DNA of 64,000 nt, taken from positions 284,582 through 348,581 of the forward strand of contig NZ_JH376420.1 in assembly GCF_000233455.1 (NCBI RefSeq), in the 5' to 3' direction. The stretch's first letter is position 1. Each line of letters begins with the position of its first letter. Below, in pieces: positions 9,322 to 18,800 of the stretch. This DNA is from [Clostridium] citroniae WAL-17108 (GTDB lineage: Bacteria > Bacillota > Clostridia > Lachnospirales > Lachnospiraceae). The translations under genes were made by a program, and so were the position numbers. The notes under the pieces are model-generated. The model was given only the letters and a program-made list of their open reading frames with translations. It had not been told where the DNA came from and searched no databases.

Positions 9322-10290
9322 TTAACTTCTTTTAATAATTCTTGTGATGATTCCCTCTGCAACTTCCCGCTCCTCATTGATCCTGGTTACCAAAAAACCA
9401 ACCTCGTCCCCTTGCCCCGGGAGGCTTGCTGTGTTGCAGGAATGAGCCACCGCATTAACCTTACAGTTCAGACAGAGGAAATAGGTTCCCTTATACACAT
9501 CTGTTACCTTTCCCACATATTTCCCCTGGCGACGCAGCCGCATAAGGTTTTCCTTATTCACATTTGTTTTCGCTTCTTTCGCACTGACCTCAACCTTAAT
9601 GGTCTCGACAGAATCTCCAGACACACTCTTCACAACCACACTCACCACATCACCGGTTGCAAATTTCTCATTGGCATCTGACAGCCACTCCCAGGTCATG
9701 TCCCGTGCTTTCAAGGAACACTCCACGCCAAAGACCTCCAAGCGCACCGCCTTTTGAGCCACCGCTATCACTCTGGCTTCCACTGTCCGTCCCGGAACAA
9801 TCATGGGCGGCGAATCCTGCTGAGGCAGATAAAACTGCTGTCTTTTTCTGAGCATGGCTTCCTTTCTGGACGCAACCACACTCTGAGTTTTTTCGTCCAT
9901 ATCCCGGATCATAAAGTCCAACTGCGCTCCAAGCATATTGTTGGCAAGGCGGGTCTGACGGTTGAGTGGGTCTGAATTTTCTCTTCCATCCCCCTCCAGA
10001 TTAATCATCATCTCCTCCATGGGAATCAGAATACGACAGCCTTTGTAATACACAACTGCCACCACCCAGCCGCCCTCCAGCCGTTCAATTCCGCCTAAAT
10101 CCCCGGACAAAATTTTTTTAGTCCGGTAAGCATTCACCAGCTCATGCCAGGCAGTATCTCCCGTATCCCGCTCCGCTAAAACGCCGGAGGCATCCACAGT
10201 CAGGATTCCCATAGAGCGGTTACTCCTACGGTTATCTTTTTCCTGCACCTCCTCTGCCGGTTGGCTCTGATTTTCTTTTTTCATGTGCAT
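9322..10290 (-). CDS. S1-like RNA-binding domain protein
   Basis: 322 aa, cytosolic. The central part [20 protein letters not shown] with [11 protein letters not shown] and then [14 protein letters not shown] has the spacing of an S1/OB domain. A second OB-like unit follows near the C-terminus ([17 protein letters not shown] with [11 protein letters not shown]). S1-like proteins of this size are recurrent accessory genes of Firmicute conjugative elements; their role is not established. Two close ATGs (10290 and 10284) are possible: AGGAGG is 4 nt from the first and 10 nt from the second. It is followed 20 nt later by the cold-shock gene, so the pair may act together on RNA. Confidence 0.65.
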   Translation of the reverse strand: MHMKKENQSQPAEEVQEKDNRRSNRSMGILTVDASGVLAERDTGDTAWHELVNAYRTKKILSGDLGGIERLEGGWVVAVVYYKGCRILIPMEEMMINLEGDGRENSDPLNRQTRLANNMLGAQLDFMIRDMDEKTQSVVASRKEAMLRKRQQFYLPQQDSPPMIVPGRTVEARVIAVAQKAVRLEVFGVECSLKARDMTWEWLSDANEKFATGDVVSVVVKSVSGDSVETIKVEVSAKEAKTNVNKENLMRLRRQGKYVGKVTDVYKGTYFLCLNCKVNAVAHSCNTASLPGQGDEVGFLVTRINEEREVAEGIITRIIKRS

Positions 10291-10330
10291 TTCACCTCCT
10301 GATTTTAATTACTAACCTTATTTAGGCATG

Positions 10331-10362
10331 AAAAAAAGCAGCCGGCAAAAAACCGAACTGCT
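10331..10362 (-). terminator. Rho-independent terminator after the sigma/HTH genes
   Basis: On the minus strand AGCAG-TTCGG pairs with CCGGCTGCT around a T-rich loop and is followed by TTTTTTTC. It lies about 65 nt after the stop of the helix-turn-helix gene at 10426 and before the S1-domain gene. Confidence 0.75.
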
Positions 10363-10425
10363 CTTCTTCTGACCAGATTCTTCAGAAATCTGATGTTACC
10401 ATTATAAAAGATGTAAAATCGCAAG

Positions 10426-10665
10426 TCAATTCATTGGAACATTCAAATCAGTCTCTTTTTTGTCCAAATAACTCTTAACCCGGTCAATATCAAATTTTTC
10501 AATGCAGATTAACAGCTTTTTACATAACTCCTGAAATAAGTCTTCATCAAATTTCCCATTAATCACTGCTTTGTGAATCAACCCGGGGCGGTACATATTG
10601 TATAGCTCCTCTTTCGCCGCTTTGCTCCCAGCTTTTGCTTCCATTAATAGCTCCTCAAATCCCAT
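10426..10665 (-). CDS. Helix-turn-helix domain protein, Tn916 Orf8-type
   Basis: 79 aa beginning MGFEELLMEAKAGSKAAKEE, with GGAG 7 nt upstream of the ATG at 10665. The opening and the KFDEDLFQELCKKLLICIEK segment resemble the small HTH proteins that accompany the sigma-like protein in Tn916-family elements, where the two regulate excision or transfer genes. It overlaps the end of the sigma gene by 11 nt, indicating coupling. A longer frame upstream exists but would sit inside the sigma gene. Confidence 0.7.
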   Translation of the reverse strand: MGFEELLMEAKAGSKAAKEELYNMYRPGLIHKAVINGKFDEDLFQELCKKLLICIEKFDIDRVKSYLDKKETDLNVPMN

Positions 10666-11092
10666 ATTCTTTCTCCAGCCTCCTTTGTAATTTTTTTCGG
10701 GCATAATGGTAAATAGAAGCAGCTTTCCGGTCACTCATTCCCATGATGGTTCCGATTTCCTTATAGGTTAATTCTAAATACACCTTAAGTAATATAACCA
10801 TTTTTTCTGATTCTTCCAGATACGACACGGCTTTTTCAAGCTCCTCTCCATATCCATCCAACAGATTTTTCCCACGTTCTTTCCTAGTGCCAGAGAATTC
10901 CTTTAATTTCTCCAAAATCATTGCCTCATAATTCTGCTCAAATTCCACCTGTTTTTCCGCATCGACCGTCTCTATATCTATCGGAATCTCTTCCTTAGAC
11001 TTACCGTTTATGTAATCTTCTCGCTCACGTTTTAATGCAACATCTAAATACGCAGTAAAGAAGCCCTTGATCTCTTCATCATTTGTGTTCAT
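10655..11092 (-). CDS. Small sigma-70-family factor, Tn916 Orf7-type
   Basis: 145 aa. The C-terminal part LEESEKMVILLKVYLELTYK then EIGTIMGMSDRKAASIYHYA is a sigma region 4 helix-turn-helix. The N-terminal part is a short region 2-like segment (FFTAYLDVALKREREDYING). This gene type regulates transfer functions in Tn916-like elements. AGGAGG lies about 6 nt upstream of the ATG. It is the first gene of a short operon with the HTH gene at 10426-10665. Confidence 0.75.
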   Translation of the reverse strand: MNTNDEEIKGFFTAYLDVALKREREDYINGKSKEEIPIDIETVDAEKQVEFEQNYEAMILEKLKEFSGTRKERGKNLLDGYGEELEKAVSYLEESEKMVILLKVYLELTYKEIGTIMGMSDRKAASIYHYARKKLQRRLEKEYGI

Positions 11093-11360
11093 ATTGTCCT
11101 CCTCATTTTCGACTATTTATCCATCCGAAAATAAGGAAGGGGGGATTACGGCAATGATATATGCAAACTTTCATACACTGCTGCATAAGCCGTCACCCAC
11201 CTTACTGTATCCGCGACCCAGTTAGATCCCACACACGGTCATATGTTGATAGGTTCGGCTATAGAATACAGCAAGTCATAGCGCAAGCATGTATTGTGTC
11301 ATAAATACCGGCTTTTATGTAATTTTAAAACAACAGGTTTTCTTATGTAAAAAAAATAAC
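11093..11360. other. Intergenic leader upstream of the sigma factor gene
   Basis: 268 bp between the sigma factor start and the terminator of the agrC-like gene. On the minus strand there are several very short start-stop frames, the longest being a 27-residue frame that begins MQQCMKVCIYHCRNPPFLIF and ends at the sigma gene ribosome binding site. Nothing shows that it is translated. No convincing promoter consensus or stable structure was found. Confidence 0.35.
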
Positions 11361-11403
11361 AAAAAAAGCCGCAAATTGAATCTGAATTGATCCAATTTGC
11401 GGC
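11361..11403 (-). terminator. Terminator after the second AgrC-like gene
   Basis: On the minus strand GCCGCAAATTG pairs perfectly with CAATTTGCGGC and is followed by TTTTTTTG. It starts 14 nt after the stop of the histidine kinase gene. The equivalent position of the other agr cassette also carries a terminator. Confidence 0.85.
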
Positions 11404-11417
11404 CGCCTTATCTGACC

Positions 11418-12707
11418 TCAGCAATGTATTAATATTTCCACTATAAATATTTCATCATCCGGCTTTATGTCTAGCCTGCCATGATATTTCTCTGTTATCC
11501 TCTTCATAGAAAACAGACCAAATCCATGCCCGCTTTCCGCCTTACAGCTTAAGATTTTCTTGTCTGCTGATAATTTCACTTCTCCTGCATAGGTATTCTT
11601 AATCTGGATAAACAGGAGCCCCTTTGTATAACGAATGGCAATCCATATCTCTTTTCTACCATTCTCTACAAGTTTTGATGCTTCCAGTGCGTTATCAAAA
11701 GCATTTCCCAGCAAGACGCACAAATCTGCATCTTGTATGGATAGTTCTGGTAACGGCGCTATATCTGCATGAAATTTAATCTCCAACTCTACTGCGGTCT
11801 TCCATACGTGGTTAATCATAGAATCCACCACCTTATTACCCGTTCTTGATTCCAGTCTACCACGCTTTCCTGTCTCTCCAATTAGTTCAGTCAAAGTATC
11901 CTGTGCTACCTCTAAATCTCCATTTTCAAGTAGCTCACCCAAGAAAATCAGATGCTGTCTCATATCGTGGCGCAATTCCCGTATTTCCATAGCCGCAGCT
12001 TCTTCCATGGCTTTCTCCTGTCGGAAAAGCTCCATCTGCTTTATGTAAAAATGTGTGTTCCTCTTAATATGAAAGTCATTAACCAATTGCATGTAAACAG
12101 GATAGAAAGACAGATTTAGACAAATTAATGCAACTGCAGCCAACAGCATCCATACCCCAATCTCTGCCTGGTTCACATATAAAGCCTGCAGCAACTGGTA
12201 AAGCGTATGGTACAGTATCATACCAATGATAGGCAGTATCATAAACACCATTCCACCACCATATGGCTCTTTTCCGATTCCCGTCTTTTTTGCGAACTGT
12301 CTAATTCCCAAAATTAGCAGAAACAAAAGTATCTTAGAAATGACGGAAATCATCAAAAACTCTGTTTCCACGCTGCCGCTTAAGTACCGAACACTAAAAT
12401 CCACTGTGCCTTCTAAAAGCATCCATATTGCAAGATAAACAACCGGAAACACGCACCGTTTCCAAAGAGGACCAATATATTCGATTAACCCCACTAAAAC
12501 AATAGTTAAAAATGTAAAAGACAATGTGATGTTTTCCGGAAAATATCCTGTTTCAGTAAGGAACTGCCATATAAAAAAGGGCAGCCACCCAACCATGCTC
12601 ATGATACCTGTCACTCTGTTTAGGAATGTATCTAAGTATAATTTCAATACTAAGGTGCTAAAGATGGACATTGCCATATATAGAATCATTAAGCTAAAAT
12701 AACACAT
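11418..12707 (-). CDS. AgrC-like sensor histidine kinase (orphan cassette)
   Basis: 429 aa. About six to seven hydrophobic segments occupy residues 1-205. The phosphoacceptor region is EIRELRHDMRQHLIFLGELL with His in RHDM. A GHKL ATPase domain follows, with LCVLLGNAFDNALEAS (N box) and GHGFGLFSMKRITEKYHGRL. This is the HPK10/AgrC family that senses cyclic peptides at the membrane and phosphorylates a LytTR regulator. It lies directly after the regulator gene (2-nt gap). It is a paralogue of the kinase at 44616-45908, but no agrB or agrD lies next to it, so it may sense a peptide made elsewhere, possibly by the agrD at 44136. Confidence 0.85.
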   Translation of the reverse strand: MCYFSLMILYMAMSIFSTLVLKLYLDTFLNRVTGIMSMVGWLPFFIWQFLTETGYFPENITLSFTFLTIVLVGLIEYIGPLWKRCVFPVVYLAIWMLLEGTVDFSVRYLSGSVETEFLMISVISKILLFLLILGIRQFAKKTGIGKEPYGGGMVFMILPIIGMILYHTLYQLLQALYVNQAEIGVWMLLAAVALICLNLSFYPVYMQLVNDFHIKRNTHFYIKQMELFRQEKAMEEAAAMEIRELRHDMRQHLIFLGELLENGDLEVAQDTLTELIGETGKRGRLESRTGNKVVDSMINHVWKTAVELEIKFHADIAPLPELSIQDADLCVLLGNAFDNALEASKLVENGRKEIWIAIRYTKGLLFIQIKNTYAGEVKLSADKKILSCKAESGHGFGLFSMKRITEKYHGRLDIKPDDEIFIVEILIHC

Positions 12708-12709
12708 AC

Positions 12710-13435
12710 CTATTTTGGCAGCAATGACATCAACTTTGCAAGTTGTTCATCCACTTCTTGCTTTCGATGACTGCTTACCGGAAGCACTTCCCCATTACTC
12801 AGTTTAACAGTATCATACGAAAATCGAACAATATGGCGGTAATTCACCAAATAGGACTTATGAATCCTTACAAACCTCCCGTTTTCCTGCCCCAGGTTCT
12901 TGCTGATATCATTTAATTTTCTGTATTCCATGTAACGCCCGCCTTCCTCTACAATATATGTTTTTCTCAAATCACTCGTAAAGTAAAGGATATTACGTAT
13001 CAGTAGTTTATACTCTTCTTTTTTATATCGGAACCGATAGTACGCATCCTGCCCTATTACTGTCCGCATGACACGGCAAAAGGTCGTTTCAAATTCTTTC
13101 TGGTCCAAAGGCTTCACAATAAACCCACTGGGGGTTACCTCAAACACCTCTTTCATATAGCTGTCATATGACGTTACATAAATCAATTCCACGACTCGGT
13201 CCAGCTTGCGAATCTGACGGGCTGCTTCCACCCCGTCCATCTCCTTCATCTGGATATCCATGCAGATGATATCATAACGTTTCCCACTCATAACCTCTTT
13301 TACCAGACTGCAGCCATCCTGATATACATCAATTTCAAACTTTAGTCCATAGGTCTTTTCCATGCGGCATAACGTCTCTTCCAATCCGCCTGCAAAACTG
13401 TTATCATCATCGCAGATAGCAATGTCCAACATCAT
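12710..13435 (-). CDS. AgrA-like LytTR response regulator (orphan cassette)
   Basis: 241 aa. Receiver domain (1-125) with acidic pocket ICDDDN, phosphoacceptor Asp in YDIICMDIQMKEMDG and Lys in FIVKPLD. A LytTR DNA-binding domain follows (about 140-238), with the conserved FVRIHKSYLVNYRHI and VLPVSSHRKQEV. LytTR regulators bind pairs of direct repeats about two helical turns apart; such repeats occur upstream of this operon. The gene starts one nucleotide after the Xre gene stop and lies just before the kinase gene. Paralogue of the regulator at 45908-46627. Confidence 0.88.
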   Translation of the reverse strand: MMLDIAICDDDNSFAGGLEETLCRMEKTYGLKFEIDVYQDGCSLVKEVMSGKRYDIICMDIQMKEMDGVEAARQIRKLDRVVELIYVTSYDSYMKEVFEVTPSGFIVKPLDQKEFETTFCRVMRTVIGQDAYYRFRYKKEEYKLLIRNILYFTSDLRKTYIVEEGGRYMEYRKLNDISKNLGQENGRFVRIHKSYLVNYRHIVRFSYDTVKLSNGEVLPVSSHRKQEVDEQLAKLMSLLPK

Positions 13436-13436
13436 A

Positions 13437-13778
13437 TCACTCCTTATTATCTTCCAGCATCTTTTCTATTAACGCCCATACGAGACCAGTATCACGTTCA
13501 TCAAGCATCTCCAGCGCCCGAACCAGTTCATAGTGTTCTTCCAGAACCTCACTGATAACCTGCTGTTCTTCCCAACTTCTTTTTGCCTTTGTACGGTCAA
13601 GAAGATAGTCAATTGATACCTGATAAAAATCTGCCAGAAGGAGAAGATGTTCTAAAGTTATCGTACTTATATCCCGCTCAATGCGGCTGATAACCTGTTG
13701 GGACAGTCCCAGTTGTTTTCCTAATTTATGTTGTGTCAAATGTGCGGATTTCCGCAGTTTTTCTAAATTGTTATCCAT
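13437..13778 (-). CDS. Xre-family transcriptional regulator heading the orphan agr cassette
   Basis: 113 aa. N-terminal HTH_3 domain: LRKSAHLTQHKLGKQLGLSQ, QVISRIERDISTITLEHLLL, then YLLDRTKAK. The C-terminal half is helical and acidic. It is clearly homologous along its whole length to the Xre protein at 46661-47017 (LRKSAHL, SQQV-SRIERD, RTKAKR/RSKAKR). Both are first in Xre-AgrA-AgrC operons, so it is probably a repressor or tuner of the cassette, perhaps binding the TAGAGT repeats upstream. Confidence 0.8.
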   Translation of the reverse strand: MDNNLEKLRKSAHLTQHKLGKQLGLSQQVISRIERDISTITLEHLLLLADFYQVSIDYLLDRTKAKRSWEEQQVISEVLEEHYELVRALEMLDERDTGLVWALIEKMLEDNKE

Positions 13779-13825
13779 ATAGGCACCCTCTTCTTATATT
13801 TTAACATTAAAAAGAGTGTGCTATT

Positions 13826-13853
13826 ACTCTAGTTGTATTTTTAAATAACTCTA
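13826..13853 (-). promoter_or_regulatory. Direct TAGAGT repeats, 22-bp period, upstream of Xre cassette 2
   Basis: Minus-strand TAGAGT occurs at 13853-13848 and 13831-13826, a 22-bp period, and 48 bp upstream of the Xre start. The same hexamer, period and distance recur upstream of the paralogous cassette at 47064-47091. The two-turn spacing fits a dimer of LytTR or Xre proteins on one DNA face. Confidence 0.6.
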
Positions 13854-13874
13854 AATAATTGTATTTCTATTGAA

Positions 13875-14264
13875 TCAGATTGACTCCACCTGTGTTTCTA
13901 TGCCATATTGTTTCAATTTTTCTAATATTTTTCCTATTTTTAATGGTCCCAGTCCTCTTATACGCTTAAAATCTTCATATGTCCACTTTGCTAAATCTTC
14001 AAGGCACATCACCCCCTTAAATCTCAAACTGGTCTGGATGTATTCACTTACCTCTAAACTGCAAAGCGGATGTCCATATGACTCCCGTGGTTGCTCCACC
14101 TTACAGTTTTCCAGGTCAGCCAAAACAGGAACAACCGAACTTCTTTTTACCTGTATCTTTTTACCATCGTCCAGGTACATATACAATTTGTCCGCTTCAC
14201 AAACTGCATACCCACTAATAAGCTCATCTCCAATCAGCGTACGTCCCTGATGCCGTATTATCAT
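13875..14264 (-). CDS. RNA polymerase alpha-CTD-like helix-hairpin-helix protein
   Basis: 129 aa, cytosolic. The C-terminal 65 residues (SLEVSEYIQTSLRFKGVMCL, DLAKWTYEDFKRIRGLGPLK) match the fold pattern of the alpha subunit C-terminal domain: helix, hairpin with GLGxxK, helix. The N-terminal 50 residues form an unrecognised beta-rich unit (YLDDGKKIQVKRSSVVPVL). Such proteins may contact DNA or RNA polymerase. It follows the hydrolase gene by 10 nt, in the same orientation, between the CIS operon and the orphan agr cassette. Function not known. Confidence 0.55.
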   Translation of the reverse strand: MIIRHQGRTLIGDELISGYAVCEADKLYMYLDDGKKIQVKRSSVVPVLADLENCKVEQPRESYGHPLCSLEVSEYIQTSLRFKGVMCLEDLAKWTYEDFKRIRGLGPLKIGKILEKLKQYGIETQVESI

Positions 14265-14274
14265 GCTTCCTCTT

Positions 14275-15222
14275 TTACCTCCTTATTCTTCCTGCCCAAT
14301 CCCCGACAGTCGCTGCTATCTCTTTTCCTTTGCCGTGATAAAGATAATGATCTCCATCCAAAACTTCGATATGATTGAAAACCTGTTCTGTAATAATGTC
14401 CCTATGCAGCCCCTCCCAGTCAGGAATTAGCTCTGTATTCCTCTTTGCCAGCAAAAACAGAACTGGAATACAATCAGGAAATTTCATTCCACTGGTTTTT
14501 TCCATATTATAGGATGTGTTTTTCACCTCATTCATCATCGTTTTATTCAACCATCTGCACGTCATACACCATTTCTGTATCTTTTTTTCGCAGTCCGTCA
14601 ATTGGTTTTCCGTACCATTGCTCGTTTGTTTTCTCTGATTTAGCCAAAGAGATAGTCGAAGCATCCCTGTCTTTTGCTTAAACCGGGTAATATAGGGCAG
14701 CATGTCTTCTGCTTTCTGCATTACCTCCGGTATGTTCTGCTCCATACCCGGAACCGATGTGTCAATTCCTATAAATCCTTCCAACTCATCCCTATAGCAA
14801 TTAGCATAATATAATGCATAAACTCCCGAAATAGAGTGCCCCATTAAGAAATACCGGCTGTAACCCAATTTTTTTATACATTCATGCAATTCTTTTACAA
14901 TATTTTCAATAGTTCGTTCTTCTCCAGTCTCATCACTTAGTCCATATCCCAATGGTTCAACAGTAACTACCGTGAAGTGCTGAGCCAGCATATTGGCCAG
15001 GCTCCTGAATTCTAATATGGGGTTCACAATTCCCCTGCCGGGAAGCAGGACTATAACCTGTTTTCCATCCCCTTTAACCTCGACATTTATATGCTTTCCA
15101 TCCACGGGTACAAGCTGTCCATATGTATTGTTTTTCAACTTATTTCGCTCAAAACAGCATAAAAGCGCTTGAATCAGTGTACCTACTAATATTATTCCTA
15201 TTATTACTGTTAAAACCACCAT
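14275..15222 (-). CDS. Membrane-anchored alpha/beta hydrolase
   Basis: 315 aa. An N-terminal transmembrane segment (VVLTVIIGIILVGTLIQALL) is followed by an alpha/beta hydrolase fold: oxyanion region VIVLLPGRG, strand VVTVEPLGYGLSD, nucleophile elbow GHSISG (Ser nucleophile), acid candidate near VLFLLAKRN, and His in LDGDHYLYHGKG. The substrate is unknown; esterase, lipase or peptide-signal hydrolase are all possible. Its location next to an agr-like receptor cassette makes a role in signal modification conceivable, but nothing in the sequence proves it. A terminator separates it from the toxin/immunity pair upstream. Confidence 0.75.
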   Translation of the reverse strand: MVVLTVIIGIILVGTLIQALLCCFERNKLKNNTYGQLVPVDGKHINVEVKGDGKQVIVLLPGRGIVNPILEFRSLANMLAQHFTVVTVEPLGYGLSDETGEERTIENIVKELHECIKKLGYSRYFLMGHSISGVYALYYANCYRDELEGFIGIDTSVPGMEQNIPEVMQKAEDMLPYITRFKQKTGMLRLSLWLNQRKQTSNGTENQLTDCEKKIQKWCMTCRWLNKTMMNEVKNTSYNMEKTSGMKFPDCIPVLFLLAKRNTELIPDWEGLHRDIITEQVFNHIEVLDGDHYLYHGKGKEIAATVGDWAGRIRR

Positions 15223-15264
15223 ACCATTTTCCTCTCGATTTTACATTAAATTAAGCGGCTCTTT

Positions 15265-15296
15265 AAAAAAAGCCGCTGTAGCAAAGACAACGGCTT
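15265..15296 (-). terminator. Terminator closing the CIS operon
   Basis: On the minus strand AAGCCGTTG and CAGCGGCT form a stem (one G-T pair) around TCTTTGCTA, followed by TTTTTT. It lies 124 nt after the immunity gene stop and is the first clear terminator after the long CIS gene run. Confidence 0.75.
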
Positions 15297-15419
15297 CTTT
15301 TTAAATAAAACAAATACATGTCTAAAATATATTAGCTATGGGAAGATAATCTAATATAAGCCATTTTTCACTATTAGTAATTTATACTTTGGCAAATGTT
15401 AGCTTTTCAATTCCAATAA

Positions 15420-15899
15420 CTAATTTATTACAGTAATTGGATTAATTGGTTTGATTTTTAATAAGTCTTCATACTGCCCGAATTTGGGAAATGTTCCATA
15501 CTGTTCAGAGACATCACATGTAGTTTCTCTTTCTTCCATGGTATTACTAATATTGTCTTTTCTCTCCATTGATACAGTTCCATCAGTACTAAAATTAAAT
15601 ATATAAAATTCTTCCCCTTCTCCCTCATATCCAAAATAAGTTATCCCTTTTAAAAAAATATCATTTTTGCACACCTTATGAAATTCATATATCAAGTAGG
15701 GATTTATATTCTCATCCATATATCTGAGAATTATATAATCTTTCAAGATATCAATCACATAAGCTATTTTATCATCACTTGTAATTACAGCTGTATACAC
15801 CTTTCCGGTATCATGCCGGCTTTTCGCCTCCTCCTCCGTTAAAATATCTACTGCTTTCTTTTTCTTAATCCACCATCTACTACAATAAAAGAGTTCCAT
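15420..15899 (-). CDS. Probable immunity protein for the Rhs toxin tip
   Basis: 159 aa, no recognised family. It begins MELFYCSRWWIKKKKAVDIL and is soluble, slightly acidic and beta-rich (YFGYEGEGEEFYIFNFSTDG). Its ATG overlaps the Rhs stop codon by one base (TAATG), so the two are translationally coupled. Position immediately after the variable C-terminal tip of a polymorphic toxin, small size and AT-rich composition matching the tip are the classical signature of a cognate immunity gene. The function is inferred from position only. Confidence 0.65.
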   Translation of the reverse strand: MELFYCSRWWIKKKKAVDILTEEEAKSRHDTGKVYTAVITSDDKIAYVIDILKDYIILRYMDENINPYLIYEFHKVCKNDIFLKGITYFGYEGEGEEFYIFNFSTDGTVSMERKDNISNTMEERETTCDVSEQYGTFPKFGQYEDLLKIKPINPITVIN

Positions 15900-18800
15900 T
15901 AATTATATTCCTTTCCAAGTACATCACGTATGGTAATTCCTTTACTCGTCGCCGAATTTAAAACATTTTGAGGTATTGGATTATTCTGAACTGGTACTTC
16001 TAGTATCATATCCCCTGTTAAAGTCGAACCTCTTAATACCTTAGGATTGAAAGGACTATCACTTATCACTGAACCAGGTGCATATTTGTACGCTAGTTCA
16101 TTAACATAACCGATCCCAGTACTTTCCTGAATTTCCGAAAATTGGGTGTATTTTCTTGATACTATTTCTTTTCCCGGTATATAAGAATCAACAACAAAAT
16201 TTTTCTTATCACCCTGTAATTCCACCTCATTGTAGGGATAATTTTTTCTGTTTTCTTTATTGAATTGATTTCCCTTGTCAAATAATTTCTTTAACCAATC
16301 CGGTAGACCACCTTTTTTTGTTTCTTGTACTGTAGCATTTTCCCGTACCGCATTTTCTTCTGCCTGAGCATTAAAATTGCAAACATAACCGCTTGGGTCA
16401 TAATAGGTGACTGGATTATTCGCGCAGTAGGCATACAGGTTCAGTCCGTCTCCTCGATAAGGATCTTCCTGCGTGAATCGGCCCACTACCGGATTGTAGT
16501 ATCTTGCTCTAAGATAATACTGCCCCACTTCCGGGTCGTACTGCTGGCCGCCATAGAGCAGACGGTTCAGCACATTCCCCTGGCTCCGCAGCAGGTTCCC
16601 AAATGCATCATATTCATAGGCATTTTCTGCAGTCCCATCGGCATCTGTAATCCAACCGGTACTTAGCTGCTCATCATGATGAATCCCATACTGCTTCCCG
16701 GCGTATTCCAATGCCGCCGCTCCATACCCTCTGATGAAACGGGACTTCAGTGTGTCCGACGCATTCAGTTCTCCTATAATCTCGCGGTTCATGAACAGGA
16801 AAGTACTCCGCTTTCCATGCTCAGTTATACCGGCACGCAGATTCTCCCCATCGTATAGATTTTCCTGAATACAACGACTCCCCGAATATACCTTTGACTG
16901 CTGGCTCCTCGGATTGTACTCATACCGCAGGGTTTCCTTCGGCCCTAATTCCTGCACAAGATTGCCCTGTGGATCGAATACATAACGCCAGCTTCCGGTT
17001 CCGTTCCTCCGCTCGGTAAGTTGGTTGTTACTGTTATAGACGTAGCTTTCCCTTTCACCTCCGCTTACTTTCTCCAGGCGGTTTCCGCACAAATCATAGC
17101 TATAACGGTCTTCCCGCCCTCCCTCTGTTTCGGAGAGCAAACGGCTCATGCTGTCATAGGTATATCGGATACTGCGCAGCTGGGATTTGATCTGACCCGA
17201 ACCATCTGGCAGCGCCATGGTTCCTATTTTGGCAGTTCTGTTTCCATTTAGGTCATATTCGTATTCCAGGTCACACAGGATTCCACCGGCTGCTGTCCTG
17301 GTCTTAAGGTGAGTCAGGTTTCCTGCTATATCATATCCATAATCCGTCCGAATCCCACTCTGATGTAGAATTGTCTTTAGCTTCCCGCCAGCTGTATGCT
17401 GGTAGGACACGATTTCCTGTCCAGACTCATCTGCTATCGAAGACAGGTTCCCCTCCAGATCATAGTGATAAAGCAACGGCTTCCCTGTAACATCCGTCAT
17501 GGTTTTTAGACTGCCGTCTGGATAATAGGTACAGGTGAGAATCGGCCGGCCGCCAGACAGCTTCCGCAGCAGTTTTCCATCCGGGCGGTACTCATACTGG
17601 TAACAAAATCCACCGCCAACTGATTTTTTCAGATGACCTATGGTGTCATATTCCCAGGTCCGCACTTCACGGTGTTTGCCATCACAATCATAGCTTATCT
17701 CACGGACAGGATTTCCATCTACATTATACTCGATTTCCACATGGTTGCCAAGCCTGTCTATGGAGAGCGTCATCCGTCCTTCTCTGTCATAGTGGAACCG
17801 CTCGTTATGTCCTTCCTGGTCGATAACTTCGCATACTTTTCCCTGGCTATTATAACGGTAGATGATCGTTCCGCCATTGGCATCTGTAGTTGATGTGATA
17901 TTCCCGGCATAATCATAGGTATAGCATTCATTGCCACCATCTGCCGCCTTAATATTACGGATATTTCCCCAGGCATCTAACTCATACCCCGTTTCATAGC
18001 CATTTCCGTCCACTAGGCCAATGATTTGTCCACGGCTGTTATACCGGTATTCCTGCAAAGATTTTTTCCGGCACCGGCTTGTCTCACTTGTGATGTTTTC
18101 AACTTGTCCGTCGATTCCGTAACGAAAGCTCAGTTCTTCCCCATCTGCAAGTCTTTGCATTACCTGACGCCCCATAGAGTCATAGGAATTCTTCTCCACT
18201 GTATGACCGTATGCATTTTTCTTTTCTATAAGCCGACCCTGACTGTCATAGGTATATTGTAACAGGCTATTTCCGGCCTGTGCAGACGGTCTGTATTCCT
18301 TTATCAGACGATTGTTTTTATCGTATAGATACTCAAATACCGCCCCCTCTACATCTTTTGCACGGATTAAACGGTCCTTTAAATCATAGTCATATGCTAT
18401 CTCATAGTTTTCTGTATCTGCCCCTTTCCGCCGGATTGATACAACATTTCCTGCTCTGTCATAAACAATAGATGTGCTTCGATGAATGCTATTCCTTTCA
18501 TCTATTACCCGTTCGCAAATTAAGCGGTCCCGTACATCATATTCCCGCAGTATCTGATATCCTTCCGGTGTCTGGATCTCTGTTATATTTCCATTGGGAT
18601 CACGCTTAAACCGGGTAATGGAGGTAGCTTTGCCGTTCTTTGAAGTATCTGCAAATCCGCTGTCAATCACCTCACGTTTTTCCACCAAACGGTCCCCACA
18701 GTTATAGACATAGGTGATTTTCTTTGATACCTCTTCATTTATCTTCTGTTCTTCGCTAATGCGGTTTCCGCGTACATCGTAGCTATAGCGAATACACGCT

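Noticed and set aside
11289..11349. ATGTA occurring three times with 28-bp spacing
   Set aside because: Five-base match in AT-rich DNA; surrounding bases are not conserved, so probably chance.
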